Of a stretch of DNA of 64,000 bases, positions 57,064-64,000 are shown piece by piece. The DNA comes from Pseudomonadota bacterium (GTDB lineage Bacteria; Pseudomonadota; Gammaproteobacteria; Xanthomonadales; Xanthomonadaceae). Below the pieces are notes generated by a model. The model saw only the letters and a list, made by a program, of their open reading frames with translations, ran no database searches and was not told the DNA's origin. The stretch's first letter is position 1, and every line of letters starts with the position of its first letter. Location: contig JAFEBW010000025.1 of assembly GCA_018242445.1 (NCBI GenBank), forward strand, positions 47,709 to 111,708. Reading direction: 5' to 3'. Position numbers and translations under genes: made by a program.

Positions 57064-59511
57064 TTATTTGCACGCTGCGGCCTGGGCGTGGACGTGCGCG
57101 ATCGTGGGCGTATCCGACGACGTTGCGGTGCCCTGTTTCACGAGCTGTTGCCACAGCGCATCGCTGGATTTGCGCCACTGACAGGCTTGTGCGTCCGTGC
57201 CCAGAGCGTCGGCGAGCTGCGATTCGACATAGGCCAGGTCGCGACGTTCCATCGTCGCCGTTGGAGCCCGTCGCACGAATTCCTGCCGCAATGCGAGTGC
57301 TTCTCGCAAGGCGGCAACGGAAGCGGCCATGTCGCCACGTGATTTCTGGGTGTTGCCGATGAACTCCCAGGTTTCCGCCAAGTCGGCACTGACGGCTTCA
57401 TTGCCGGGATCCTTGGCCACCAGAGCTTGTTGCTCGGCGAGCGCACGCTGGTATTCGACCAGTGCCAGATCGTAATTCTTCATGTCGAATTGAGCTTCGC
57501 CGATTTTCTGATCCCCGAGCGCAAGTTGACGGCGTGCAATGGCGTTGGCGGGGTCGCGCGCGACCATCTGCGCTGCCAGAGTGCGAAATTGCGAATAGGC
57601 ATCGACCATCGATGCCTTGTCGGGCAGGTCTCCCATGTTGTCGCCCAGAAATTCCCAGGATTCCGCCAACAATGACATCGCCAATTCGTCGCCGGGATGC
57701 AGATGCAACCATGCCTGCGCGCGCGCGATGCTTCGACGCAGCAAGTCGCGAGCCTGGGTGGGGTGGTTTCTCCACCCTTCGGCATAGCCGCTCTCCTTGT
57801 CGAGCAGCGCCAGAGACAGCTCGTAGTGCCGCGGATCGTTGCCCGGGCCGACCCGCTCGATGGTGGCGTGCGCTTGCCCGTAATACGTCATCGCGGCATC
57901 GAGCTTGTTGGTCCAGAACATCACGTTGCCCAGCGCTTCCTCACCTTGGGCGACGGCTTGCCAATCGCGTGGATGGTTTTTTGCCAGCGCCGTCCATTCG
58001 GCCAGCCCTTGCCGAATGGTGCGTTCGGCGTTCACCAGGTCGTTGTTCTGGTACTGGGCGTCGCCCAGGCTCATCAGGATCGTGGCATGCAAGGCGCGCG
58101 CGCTGTCATCCTTCGGCGTTATTTTCATGACCCGTTCGATTTGCTTGAGCGCCTGCGCGTAGCTGAGCAAGGCACCGTTCATGTCGCCGATGTTGCTTTC
58201 GCCGCCACCCTGCAATTCGCCGACGCGCAGCCAGGCAGAAGCCAGTTCGCGGCGCAACGACAGCGGGGTGCCGTCCTCGTTGCTGAGCTTGCGCAGGTAA
58301 TCTCGTACGTGCAGCACCAGCACCTTGCGCGCAGGCGTCGAGCCGGGCAGCTTGAGCAGCGCATCGTTCAGGTCGTACAGCATCCCGTGCGCCAGCACGC
58401 GCACGTCGTCGAAGCGCTGTTCGGCGAGCGCTCGCTCGCGGTCGGCGATCCGTGCCTGCCACAGGCTGGCGGCCAGTCCGCCGGCCAGCGCGAGCACCAC
58501 CGAAAGCGCCGCCGCGACCCCGATCGTGTTGCGGCGCAGGAACTTGCGCGTGCGATAGCCCACCGTGTCGGGTCTGGCGCGGATCGGCTCGTTCGCGAAG
58601 TAGCGGCGGATGTCGTCGGCGAATGCGTCCGCGTTCGCATAGCGCCGTTCGGGCTGTTTCTTGATCGCGGTAAGCACGATGGTGTCGAGGTCCCCGGTGA
58701 TGCGGCGCGCGAATTTGCGGCGATCGCTCATGCTGCCGGTGGTCGTGGCGAGCACGATCCGGCTGGGCGCGGTCACGTCGTCGTCGGACAGGGCGCGCAC
58801 GAGGCCGCGCATGTCGCCGTTGTCGAACCGATACGGCGGCAACCCGGTGAGGAGGCGGTACAGCAGCACGCCCAGCGAATAGATGTCGCTGGCCACGCCG
58901 ATCGGCCGGCCGAACACCTGCTCCGGGCTTGCGTATTCGGGCGTGTAGGCGCGTTCGACCGTCTGCGAATCCTCTGCGCCTTCGGTCGACTGCAGCAATT
59001 TGGCGATGCCGAAATCGAGCAGTTTTGCGGCACCCGTGCTGTCCACGAGAATGTTGCCTGGCTTGATGTCCCGGTGCAGGACGAGTTGCTGATGCGCGTA
59101 GCCAACCGCGTCGCAGACCTGCAGGAACGTGCGCAGCACGACCTCGACCGGTCGCCCCTCCAGGTAGCGGTCGATCGGCTCGCCGGCGACGTATTCCATC
59201 ACCAGATAAGGCCAGCCCGTTTCGGTTTCGCCGGCGTCGATCAGACGCGCGATGTGCGGATGTTCCAGTCGCGCGAGCGCCTGCTTTTCGGCGTCGAAAC
59301 GCGCGCGTGCGGTCGGCGTGAGCGTGCCTTGCACCAGTTTCAATGCGACCTGCTTGTCGAAGCTCGCATCGGCGCGTTCGGCCAGATACACCTCGCCCAT
59401 GCCGCCATGGCCGATTACCTTGAGTACTCGCCATGCCCCCACGCGAGCACCTGCCGGCAGCGAATTCGCGGATTCTTGCGTGGATTGAAGAATGCGAGTC
59501 GATTCGTCCAT
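57064..59511 (-). CDS. transmembrane serine/threonine protein kinase with TPR-like periplasmic region
   Basis: 815 aa. Hanks-type kinase domain at about 25-310: GHGGMGEV glycine loop (34-41), Lys58 in VALK, HRDIKPGNILVD (146-157) and DFG (167-169). One membrane helix at about 330-350. The remaining 450 residues are helical with TPR-like repeats, probably periplasmic. The substrate is unknown. The start at 59511 excludes an upstream extension of about 50 unlikely residues. It is inserted between fabB and ubiM on the opposite strand and looks somewhat less GC-rich than its neighbours; transfer is likely. Confidence 0.9.
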   Translation of the reverse strand: MDESTRILQSTQESANSLPAGARVGAWRVLKVIGHGGMGEVYLAERADASFDKQVALKLVQGTLTPTARARFDAEKQALARLEHPHIARLIDAGETETGWPYLVMEYVAGEPIDRYLEGRPVEVVLRTFLQVCDAVGYAHQQLVLHRDIKPGNILVDSTGAAKLLDFGIAKLLQSTEGAEDSQTVERAYTPEYASPEQVFGRPIGVASDIYSLGVLLYRLLTGLPPYRFDNGDMRGLVRALSDDDVTAPSRIVLATTTGSMSDRRKFARRITGDLDTIVLTAIKKQPERRYANADAFADDIRRYFANEPIRARPDTVGYRTRKFLRRNTIGVAAALSVVLALAGGLAASLWQARIADRERALAEQRFDDVRVLAHGMLYDLNDALLKLPGSTPARKVLVLHVRDYLRKLSNEDGTPLSLRRELASAWLRVGELQGGGESNIGDMNGALLSYAQALKQIERVMKITPKDDSARALHATILMSLGDAQYQNNDLVNAERTIRQGLAEWTALAKNHPRDWQAVAQGEEALGNVMFWTNKLDAAMTYYGQAHATIERVGPGNDPRHYELSLALLDKESGYAEGWRNHPTQARDLLRRSIARAQAWLHLHPGDELAMSLLAESWEFLGDNMGDLPDKASMVDAYSQFRTLAAQMVARDPANAIARRQLALGDQKIGEAQFDMKNYDLALVEYQRALAEQQALVAKDPGNEAVSADLAETWEFIGNTQKSRGDMAASVAALREALALRQEFVRRAPTATMERRDLAYVESQLADALGTDAQACQWRKSSDALWQQLVKQGTATSSDTPTIAHVHAQAAACK

Positions 59512-59703
59512 GAGAGTTACCCGGCAAGGCGAGGGGGCGAGACCGTGATCGGCCGCACCAACATCCACGGCGAGCGACTGGATCAGTTGGCATGCCGGAG
59601 CGTGCGAGCAGATTAGTCCTCGGGTGCGGGTTTGCAAGGGATGTGCGGCGGCCGCCAGCACGACTCGCGATGGCTTTCGACCGCCAAGCGGTCATAGACC
59701 CCT

Positions 59704-59774
59704 TGCGCACGGTGATGTCCAACAGCTTCGGCTTCGGCGGCACCAACGGCAGCATGGTGTTCGCAAGGGTGTAG
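59704..59774 (+). pseudogene. fabB 3'-end remnant
   Basis: 71 bp aligned without gaps to the fabB end (56894-56964), with 8 differences by eye, so about 89 percent identical. Seven differences are synonymous and one changes Leu to Met; both end in the same stop. It encodes [22 protein letters not shown]. Homology is lost upstream of the fragment, where a short open stretch has no fabB similarity. It is therefore a remnant of a once functional, slightly diverged fabB. Confidence 0.9.
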
Positions 59775-59791
59775 AAGATCCTCGGCGCGAG

Positions 59792-59833
59792 TTGACCCAG
59801 GTCATGGGCCGCGCGCCTGCATTGCCCTACCTT
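59792..59833 (+). promoter_or_regulatory. FNR-like promoter of ubiM
   Basis: TTGACCCAGGTCAT (59792-59805) matches the FNR consensus at 7 of 10 positions. TACCTT (59828-59833) lies exactly at the -10 offset shared by the nar, moaA, tehA and cysteine-rich-gene sites. The box is 63 bp before the ubiM ATG. Confidence 0.5.
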
Positions 59834-59861
59834 GCGCCATCCGGTAACGAGGAGCCGCATC

Positions 59862-61106
59862 ATGGATGCGCAGGTCATCATCGTGGGGGCCGGCCCGGCC
59901 GGCTTGTGCCTGGCACGAGCTTTGGCGCAGCGCGGGCTGAGCGTCGAAGTCGTCGAGCGCCAGGCGCAGGAAGCGCTGGCGCAGCCGGCGTTCGATGGCC
60001 GCGAGATCGCGCTCACGCATGCATCCATGCGGACGCTGCGCGAACTGGATGTGTGGCCCCACCTGCCGCCGGACGACATCGCGCCGTTGCGGCGTGCCCG
60101 CATCATGGACGGCGGCAGCGAATTCAGGGTCGATGCCATCGATTTTGCGCACGACCGTCTCGGGACGCTGGTGTCGAATCACCTGATCCGTGCCGCGGCT
60201 TGGAAAGCGGCCGCTGCCGATCCTGGCATCCGCGTGCGCACCGAGGCGAAGGTCGAGGCGGCCGGCAGCCACGAGGATCACGCATGGATCCGCCTTTCGA
60301 GCGGCGAGATTCTGCAAGCGCCCTTGCTGATCGCAGCCGATAGCCGGTTCTCCGAAACCCGGCGCGCCATGGGCATCCCGGCAAGGATGCATGATTTCGG
60401 CCGCAGCATGCTCGTGTGCCGCATGCGCCACACCGAGCCGCACCATGGCGATGCGTGGGAGTGGTTCGATCGCGAGCAGGCCCGGGCGGTATTGCCGCTG
60501 CAGGAGCACCTCGCATCGATCGTGCTGACCGTGTCGGGCACGCAGGCGCAGCGCTTGCGCGAAGCGCCTGCCGATGTCTTTGCACGGGAAATCGAGGCGC
60601 GCTTCGAGCGCCGCCTCGGGGCGATGGAACTGGCGAGCACGATCCACGCGTACCCGTTGGTGGCCACGTGGGCGCAGCGGTTTGTCGGCCACCGCTTCGC
60701 GCTCGCCGGCGATGCCGCCGTGGGCATGCATCCGGTCACCGCGCACGGGTTCAATCTGGGCCTTGCCAGTGTGGAACATCTGGCGCAGGCCGTGGGCGAG
60801 GCCCAAAAGCGCTACCAGGATCCCGCCGCCCCGGCACTGTTGGCGCGCTATCAGCGACGCCATCGCCTCGGCAGCCTGCCGTTGTTCATCGGCACGCGCG
60901 CCGTGGTGGACGTGTTCGGAAACCCGCGGTCGATCATGCAGCCGTTGCGCCGGGCGATCATCGAGGCCGGACGGCGCTTGCCACCGTTGCGCCTCGCGCT
61001 GGCGGCAGGCTTGCTCGACGATGCCCCGCGCCCGGCGAGCCCGTTCGCGCACATGCGCGTTGCGGCACAAATCCTGCGCCCCCGTCCGATGCGGCCGACG
61101 ACCTGA
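59862..61106 (+). CDS. ubiM: FAD-dependent ubiquinone hydroxylase, UbiM-like
   Basis: 414 aa UbiH/COQ6-family flavin hydroxylase. FAD motifs: VIIVGAGPAGLCLARAL near the N-terminus, DGREIALTHASMRTLREL, and GDAAVGMHPVTAHGFNLG (about 286-303). From memory, the REIALTH...LVSNHLIR...MHDFGRSMLVCRM pattern fits UbiM, which hydroxylates the ubiquinone ring. GAGGAG lies a few bases before the ATG. If so, it makes an electron carrier used by the nitrate reductase encoded nearby. Confidence 0.85.
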   Translation: MDAQVIIVGAGPAGLCLARALAQRGLSVEVVERQAQEALAQPAFDGREIALTHASMRTLRELDVWPHLPPDDIAPLRRARIMDGGSEFRVDAIDFAHDRLGTLVSNHLIRAAAWKAAAADPGIRVRTEAKVEAAGSHEDHAWIRLSSGEILQAPLLIAADSRFSETRRAMGIPARMHDFGRSMLVCRMRHTEPHHGDAWEWFDREQARAVLPLQEHLASIVLTVSGTQAQRLREAPADVFAREIEARFERRLGAMELASTIHAYPLVATWAQRFVGHRFALAGDAAVGMHPVTAHGFNLGLASVEHLAQAVGEAQKRYQDPAAPALLARYQRRHRLGSLPLFIGTRAVVDVFGNPRSIMQPLRRAIIEAGRRLPPLRLALAAGLLDDAPRPASPFAHMRVAAQILRPRPMRPTT

Positions 61107-61227
61107 GTCGCGGCGCGCGCGACGTTCACGCCGTGCGTCGTCCAGCGCCCGCGTCCGCCTTGGCAAGTTCCCGGCCAGCCTCCGCTTGGGCTGGTGGCAG
61201 CCCTGTCGGTGATGCCTGGGGCCGAGG

Positions 61228-61662
61228 TCAAACCCGTGTTTTGGCGCAGGCCAGGACATGCCCATCCGGGTCGAGGGCGTAGGCCACCACATGCCCCCAG
61301 TCGCGCGCTGCCGGAGCACCCAGTTCGCGGGCGCCGGCGGCCAGCGCACGCGCATGCATCGCCGCAGGCTCGTCGCCGAGCAGGTACAACTCGGCGCGCG
61401 GGATACCCTGCGCACGGGCAGGGTCGGGCAGCGCCGCGCCGAGCAGGCGGCGGATGCCCGCTTCCGGCATCAGCCCGAGCACGCCGCCGCCGGGCAGGTC
61501 GAATTCGCTCATGCCCGGCACGTGCAGGCGTGGCGCGCGTTGCAGCACCGCGGCGTAGAAATCGGCGCTGCGCTGCTGGTCGGCCACGTAGAGGATGAAA
61601 TACGATTCCATGCGCTTCGACCCCGCACCGCGTCCGTCCGCATCCTTCCCGTCCACGCTCAT
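61228..61662 (-). CDS. VOC (glyoxalase/bleomycin resistance) family protein
   Basis: 144 aa from the ATG at 61662, which overlaps the TDT transporter stop by four bases; an internal start at 61611 (MESYFILYV) would give 127 aa and matches the usual family N-terminus. One vicinal-oxygen-chelate module: YFILYVADQQRSADFYAAVLQ, LPGGGVLGLMPE, AELYLLGDEP and VVAYALDPDGHVLACAK. The substrate is unknown. It is probably co-expressed with the transporter. Confidence 0.85.
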   Translation of the reverse strand: MSVDGKDADGRGAGSKRMESYFILYVADQQRSADFYAAVLQRAPRLHVPGMSEFDLPGGGVLGLMPEAGIRRLLGAALPDPARAQGIPRAELYLLGDEPAAMHARALAAGARELGAPAARDWGHVVAYALDPDGHVLACAKTRV

Positions 61663-62714
61663 GCCTGCGGCGGGTCGCTCCAGTGCCGATGCAACGAATG
61701 CAGTTGCCCGGCAAACAAGGTCGCCCACGCGACCAGGGCACCGCCGAACATGATGTGCGGCAGCAGGCCGAGGAAGCCCAGATCCATCGCCTGCATCATC
61801 CGCAAGGTCGCCACGGAATACATGCCGACCGGAAACACCGCGCCCCAGTACATCGGATCGTACTGGAACGGGAAGCGGCGCACGCCGTGCCGCCATACCG
61901 CGAGGATCACCAGCATCGGGATCCACCAGGTGCCGGTGGCCCAGTAGAACACGGTGAAGCCCTTGAGGAAGGGCAGCATCGAATGCAGGAACGGCGCGTG
62001 CGGGGTGTTGAGGATCAGCAGTGAGCCGGCGAGGGTGGAAATCGCCATCGCGCCCATGTTGATCCAGTACGGCGGCGACAGGTCGGCCGGCGAGAAATCG
62101 AAAAACGTATATCGGTAGAAGATCAGCGACATCATCCAGATGTACAGCATGCCGCCCCACAGCCACATCGACAGGGCGAAAAAGTTCAGCTCCAGGCGCA
62201 GCGGCTGGGCGAACTCCTGCGACACCAGCGCGGCGATCACCGCCATCGACTGCGTGGCCACCACCGCCAGCAGCCAGCCGCCGTTGATGCCGCGATCCAG
62301 CGCCGGCTTGTTTTGTTTGACCGTGAGCACGGTGAAGATGGTGTAGGTCAGGCCGACCCATGCCAGCAGGCCGATGCCGCCCAGCAGCACCGCCAGCGGC
62401 AGGCTGTGCCCGAGCAGCAGGCTCTGGCTGCCGAGGATCGAACAGGCGGCGACGAAGGTGAAGAAGCCCGGCGCGCGCAGGTGGTCGAACAAGTCTTCCT
62501 GCACCCGTTGCCGGTGCCAGTGCAGGCGCAGCAGGGCGAGCATGCCGATGATCGCGAACAGCGCCCAGTTGAGCGCGTACAAGCCCATCGCCAACGCCCG
62601 CGCGCCCAGCAGGTGCGCGGCCAGCGACACGATGCCGGTGGCCATCACCATGCTGAAATAGCCGGGCGACATCCGTTCCAGCGAATGGCGCAGGTTGTGG
62701 ATCAGGCGAGGCAT
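61659..62714 (-). CDS. TDT/SLAC1 family transporter (TehA-like)
   Basis: 351 aa, ten predicted membrane helices. It begins MPRLIHNLRHSLERMSPGYFSMVMATGIVSLA, a typical tellurite-resistance/dicarboxylate (TDT) start, with FYWATGTWWIPML later. Members act as anion channels or sulfite/dicarboxylate exporters. The ATG at 62714 is preferred to one further upstream (62780), because the latter would overlap the FNR-type box. The VOC gene follows in the same operon. Confidence 0.87.
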   Translation of the reverse strand: MPRLIHNLRHSLERMSPGYFSMVMATGIVSLAAHLLGARALAMGLYALNWALFAIIGMLALLRLHWHRQRVQEDLFDHLRAPGFFTFVAACSILGSQSLLLGHSLPLAVLLGGIGLLAWVGLTYTIFTVLTVKQNKPALDRGINGGWLLAVVATQSMAVIAALVSQEFAQPLRLELNFFALSMWLWGGMLYIWMMSLIFYRYTFFDFSPADLSPPYWINMGAMAISTLAGSLLILNTPHAPFLHSMLPFLKGFTVFYWATGTWWIPMLVILAVWRHGVRRFPFQYDPMYWGAVFPVGMYSVATLRMMQAMDLGFLGLLPHIMFGGALVAWATLFAGQLHSLHRHWSDPPQA

Positions 62715-62751
62715 CACGGCGCGGTGCTCGGGACGAAGGTCCACGGTCGGC

Positions 62752-62793
62752 AGCCTACCGCGGCGCGCGGCGTGCGCCATTGACCTGCATCAG
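62752..62793 (-). promoter_or_regulatory. FNR-type promoter of the TDT transporter gene
   Basis: Read towards the gene, CTGATGCAGGTCAA (62793-62780) matches the FNR consensus at 8 of 10 positions. TAGGCT (62757-62752) occupies the -10 position at the shared offset. The predicted leader is about 31 bases, and the box lies 72 bp from the ATG. Confidence 0.6.
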
Positions 62794-62905
62794 GGGGCTG
62801 CGGCAGCCCGGGTGCCCGCGATCCTTGCCGGGAGGATGTTGCGCCGCAGCAGCGCTGGCGCGGGTTTGCGGCCATTTCGTGCTCGCATTGCGGGCGATCT
62901 TCGAC

Positions 62906-62911
62906 TACACT
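62906..62911 (+). promoter_or_regulatory. possible -10 element of the cold-shock gene
   Basis: TACACT fits a -10 hexamer, but no good -35 is seen. It would give a leader of about 140 bases before the ATG at 63061, similar to the long structured leaders of cspA-type genes. Confidence 0.3.
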
Positions 62912-63060
62912 GCCGGAGCTGGCGTTGCAGGTCACTGTAGATCGTGACCCGATGTGTGTCTGATCGACCGATCCGCTCCATCGTCTCCATCGATGTGCTT
63001 CTTGCAAGACCAGTACCACCGGCCGGAGACGGCCAATCAACGCAAGTATCAGGAGTTTTT

Positions 63061-63270
63061 ATGTCGGATCGTCAGATGGGCACCGTGAAATGGTTCAACG
63101 ATGCCAAGGGTTTCGGTTTCATCGCCCGCGATAACGGTGAGGACGTGTTCGTGCACTTCCGCGCCATCCAGGGCACTGGCTTCAAGAGCCTCAAGGAAGG
63201 CCAGAAGGTCAGCTTCAAGGTCGTGCAGGGCCAGAAGGGCCTGCAGGCGGAGGAAGTGACGCCGATGTAA
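63061..63270 (+). CDS. cold-shock protein, CspA family
   Basis: 69 aa. RNA-binding motifs KGFGFI (RNP1) and DVFVHF (RNP2) are intact, in [20 protein letters not shown] and [10 protein letters not shown]. It binds single-stranded nucleic acid as an RNA chaperone. AGGAG lies about seven bases before the ATG (AGGAGTTTTT). A strong terminator follows 29 bp after the stop. Confidence 0.95.
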   Translation: MSDRQMGTVKWFNDAKGFGFIARDNGEDVFVHFRAIQGTGFKSLKEGQKVSFKVVQGQKGLQAEEVTPM

Positions 63271-63299
63271 TCCCGGCGCGCACGAGCGCGCAGGATTCG

Positions 63300-63329
63300 A
63301 ACCCGGAGCGGCAACGCTCCGGGTTTTTT
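63300..63329 (+). terminator. Rho-independent terminator of the cold-shock gene
   Basis: AACCCGGAGCG, loop GCAA, CGCTCCGGGTT, then a run of T. The stem is 11 bp, GC-rich and perfectly paired, followed by a T tract to 63329. Confidence 0.92.
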
Positions 63330-63368
63330 CTTGGCTGCGCGGCGCTCAGGCCGGCGGATGCGCGGCAT

Positions 63369-63808
63369 ACCACGCTGGCGCGCAATTTCCTGCTGATCGC
63401 GCCGAACATCGACCTCACGCCCAAGTACATTCCCGTCGAAGTCTTCGACAAGCGCGCGGTGGACAAGGGCCAGGTCGTGTTCCACGACATTTCCTTCGTC
63501 GAGGCCACGCCGCGTTATGCGAAAGGCAAATCGGCGAAAGACAAACTCACCGTGCGCATCGAGCTGACCGATTTTTCCGTCTACTACACGCAAGGCGCCG
63601 CCGAAGCCGCGCTCGCGAACCTGAAAGACGGCAAGTCCGACGTGATCTGCGACCAGGGCCGCCTGATCAAGATATCCAGGGACAAGAATGGCGTGGTCAC
63701 GCGCGAGGTGCTGACGAAGCACTGAACCGACTGGGTGGACTACTGGGCGGTGGATTTCGATTACCAGTCGCGCAAGGAAATCATCAAGGTGCCGGTCGGC
63801 GCCGATTT
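63369..63808 (+). pseudogene. broken restriction-modification gene, probably type III methyltransferase C-terminal region
   Basis: A frame without a credible start reads ...ARNFLLIAPNIDLTPKYIPVEVFDKR, then IELTDFSVYYTQGAAEAAL, GRLIKISRDKNGVVTREVLTKH, hits TGA at 63723-63725, and continues in frame as TDWVDYWAVDFDYQSRKEI. The residue at the stop is Trp in homologues as I recall them, so one G-to-A change explains it. The continuation stops at a palindromic repeat at 63809. The family assignment is from memory of such methyltransferases and is moderate. Confidence 0.6.
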
Positions 63809-63905
63809 TTCCCTTCCCCCGCTCGCGGGGGAAGGTGGCCGAAGGCCGGATGGGGGCGCTGCGAATTCGCCCCCACCCAACCCTCCCCCGCAAGCGGGGG
63901 AGCAA
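63809..63905. repeat. two-hairpin palindromic repeat
   Basis: CCTTCCCCCGCTCGCGGGGGAAGG, then GGCCGAAGGCCGGATGGGGGC, a short spacer, GCCCCCACCCAACCCTCCCCC and GCAAGCGGGGGAG. It is a complete member of the element family seen in at least six other spacers. Here it interrupts a former coding frame. Confidence 0.85.
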
Positions 63906-63917
63906 CTGTGTTCAAGG

Positions 63918-64000
63918 TCAAGCAGTTTTTGCATGTCGCGAAGGATCCCAATGAGTGTTATCGCGCAGCATGGCGTTGAGCATCGTCAGCAGCTTGCGCA
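63918..64000 (-). mobile_element. IS110-type transposase, C-terminal end (partial)
   Basis: The minus-strand frame entering from the right edge reads RKLLTMLNAMLRDNTHWDPS and ends AKTA, with a probable Met just at the edge. From memory the MRKLL-hLNAMhRD ending is typical of IS110/IS1111-family transposases. Only 26 residues are in the window. It suggests the accessory region continues to the right. Confidence 0.65.

Noticed and set aside
63280..63325. GGATTCGAACC resembling a tRNA T-arm on the minus strand
   Set aside because: The T-stem does not pair properly and no acceptor, anticodon or D arm can be folded; the right half is part of the cold-shock gene terminator.

Overview
The window comes from a GC-rich gammaproteobacterium, most likely of the Lysobacterales/Xanthomonadales (a Rhodanobacter-, Dokdonella- or Lysobacter-like organism; genus not resolved). 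Pointers are the order lptC-lptA-lptB-rpoN-hpf-hprK-rapZ-EIIA(Man)-HPr-EI, an HprK-controlled PTS in a Gram-negative, UbiM-type ubiquinone hydroxylation, FabA/FabB unsaturated fatty acid synthesis, and heptanucleotide arrays plus palindromic GC-rich repeats between genes. No tRNA or rRNA gene was found.

Left part (1-20 kb): the 5' part of a secreted protein; a regulatory PTS with no sugar permease; rpoN; LPS export and Kdo synthesis (lptABC, kdsC, kdsD); ibaG-murA; a Phd/VapC-type toxin-antitoxin pair; purM-purN-DUF3108; and an operon of DUF2066, CDP-alcohol phosphatidyltransferase, AI-2E permease and hda.

Middle (20-37 kb): a MarR-controlled EmrAB/outer-membrane-factor efflux set, an M61 peptidase, a second AI-2E protein, an ABC exporter, a Bcr/CflA transporter, an amino acid permease, DUF1304, radA, a small cysteine-rich protein and a short prephenate dehydrogenase-like protein. 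Intergenic space is rich in repeats.

Nitrate respiration block (37-48 kb, minus strand): moaA, then narG-narH-narJ-narI-parvulin-narK. Then (48-63 kb) glutathione peroxidase, a DUF2652 protein, an FKBP/SlyD-like isomerase, uup, nadA-nadB, fabA-fabB, a transmembrane serine/threonine kinase flanked by a second copy of the fabB 3' end, ubiM, a VOC protein, a TehA/TDT transporter and a cold-shock protein. The right edge is accessory DNA: a broken restriction-modification gene, a palindromic repeat and the end of an IS110-type transposase.

The most informative finding is a set of FNR/Anr-type boxes. Five lie 59-78 bp before the starts of narG, moaA, the cysteine-rich small gene, the TehA/VOC pair and ubiM, each with a -10-like hexamer at exactly the same offset. 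A sixth, less certain palindrome precedes nadAB. This ties an undescribed Cys-rich protein, ubiquinone hydroxylation and a TDT transporter to the same predicted low-oxygen regulon as nitrate reductase.
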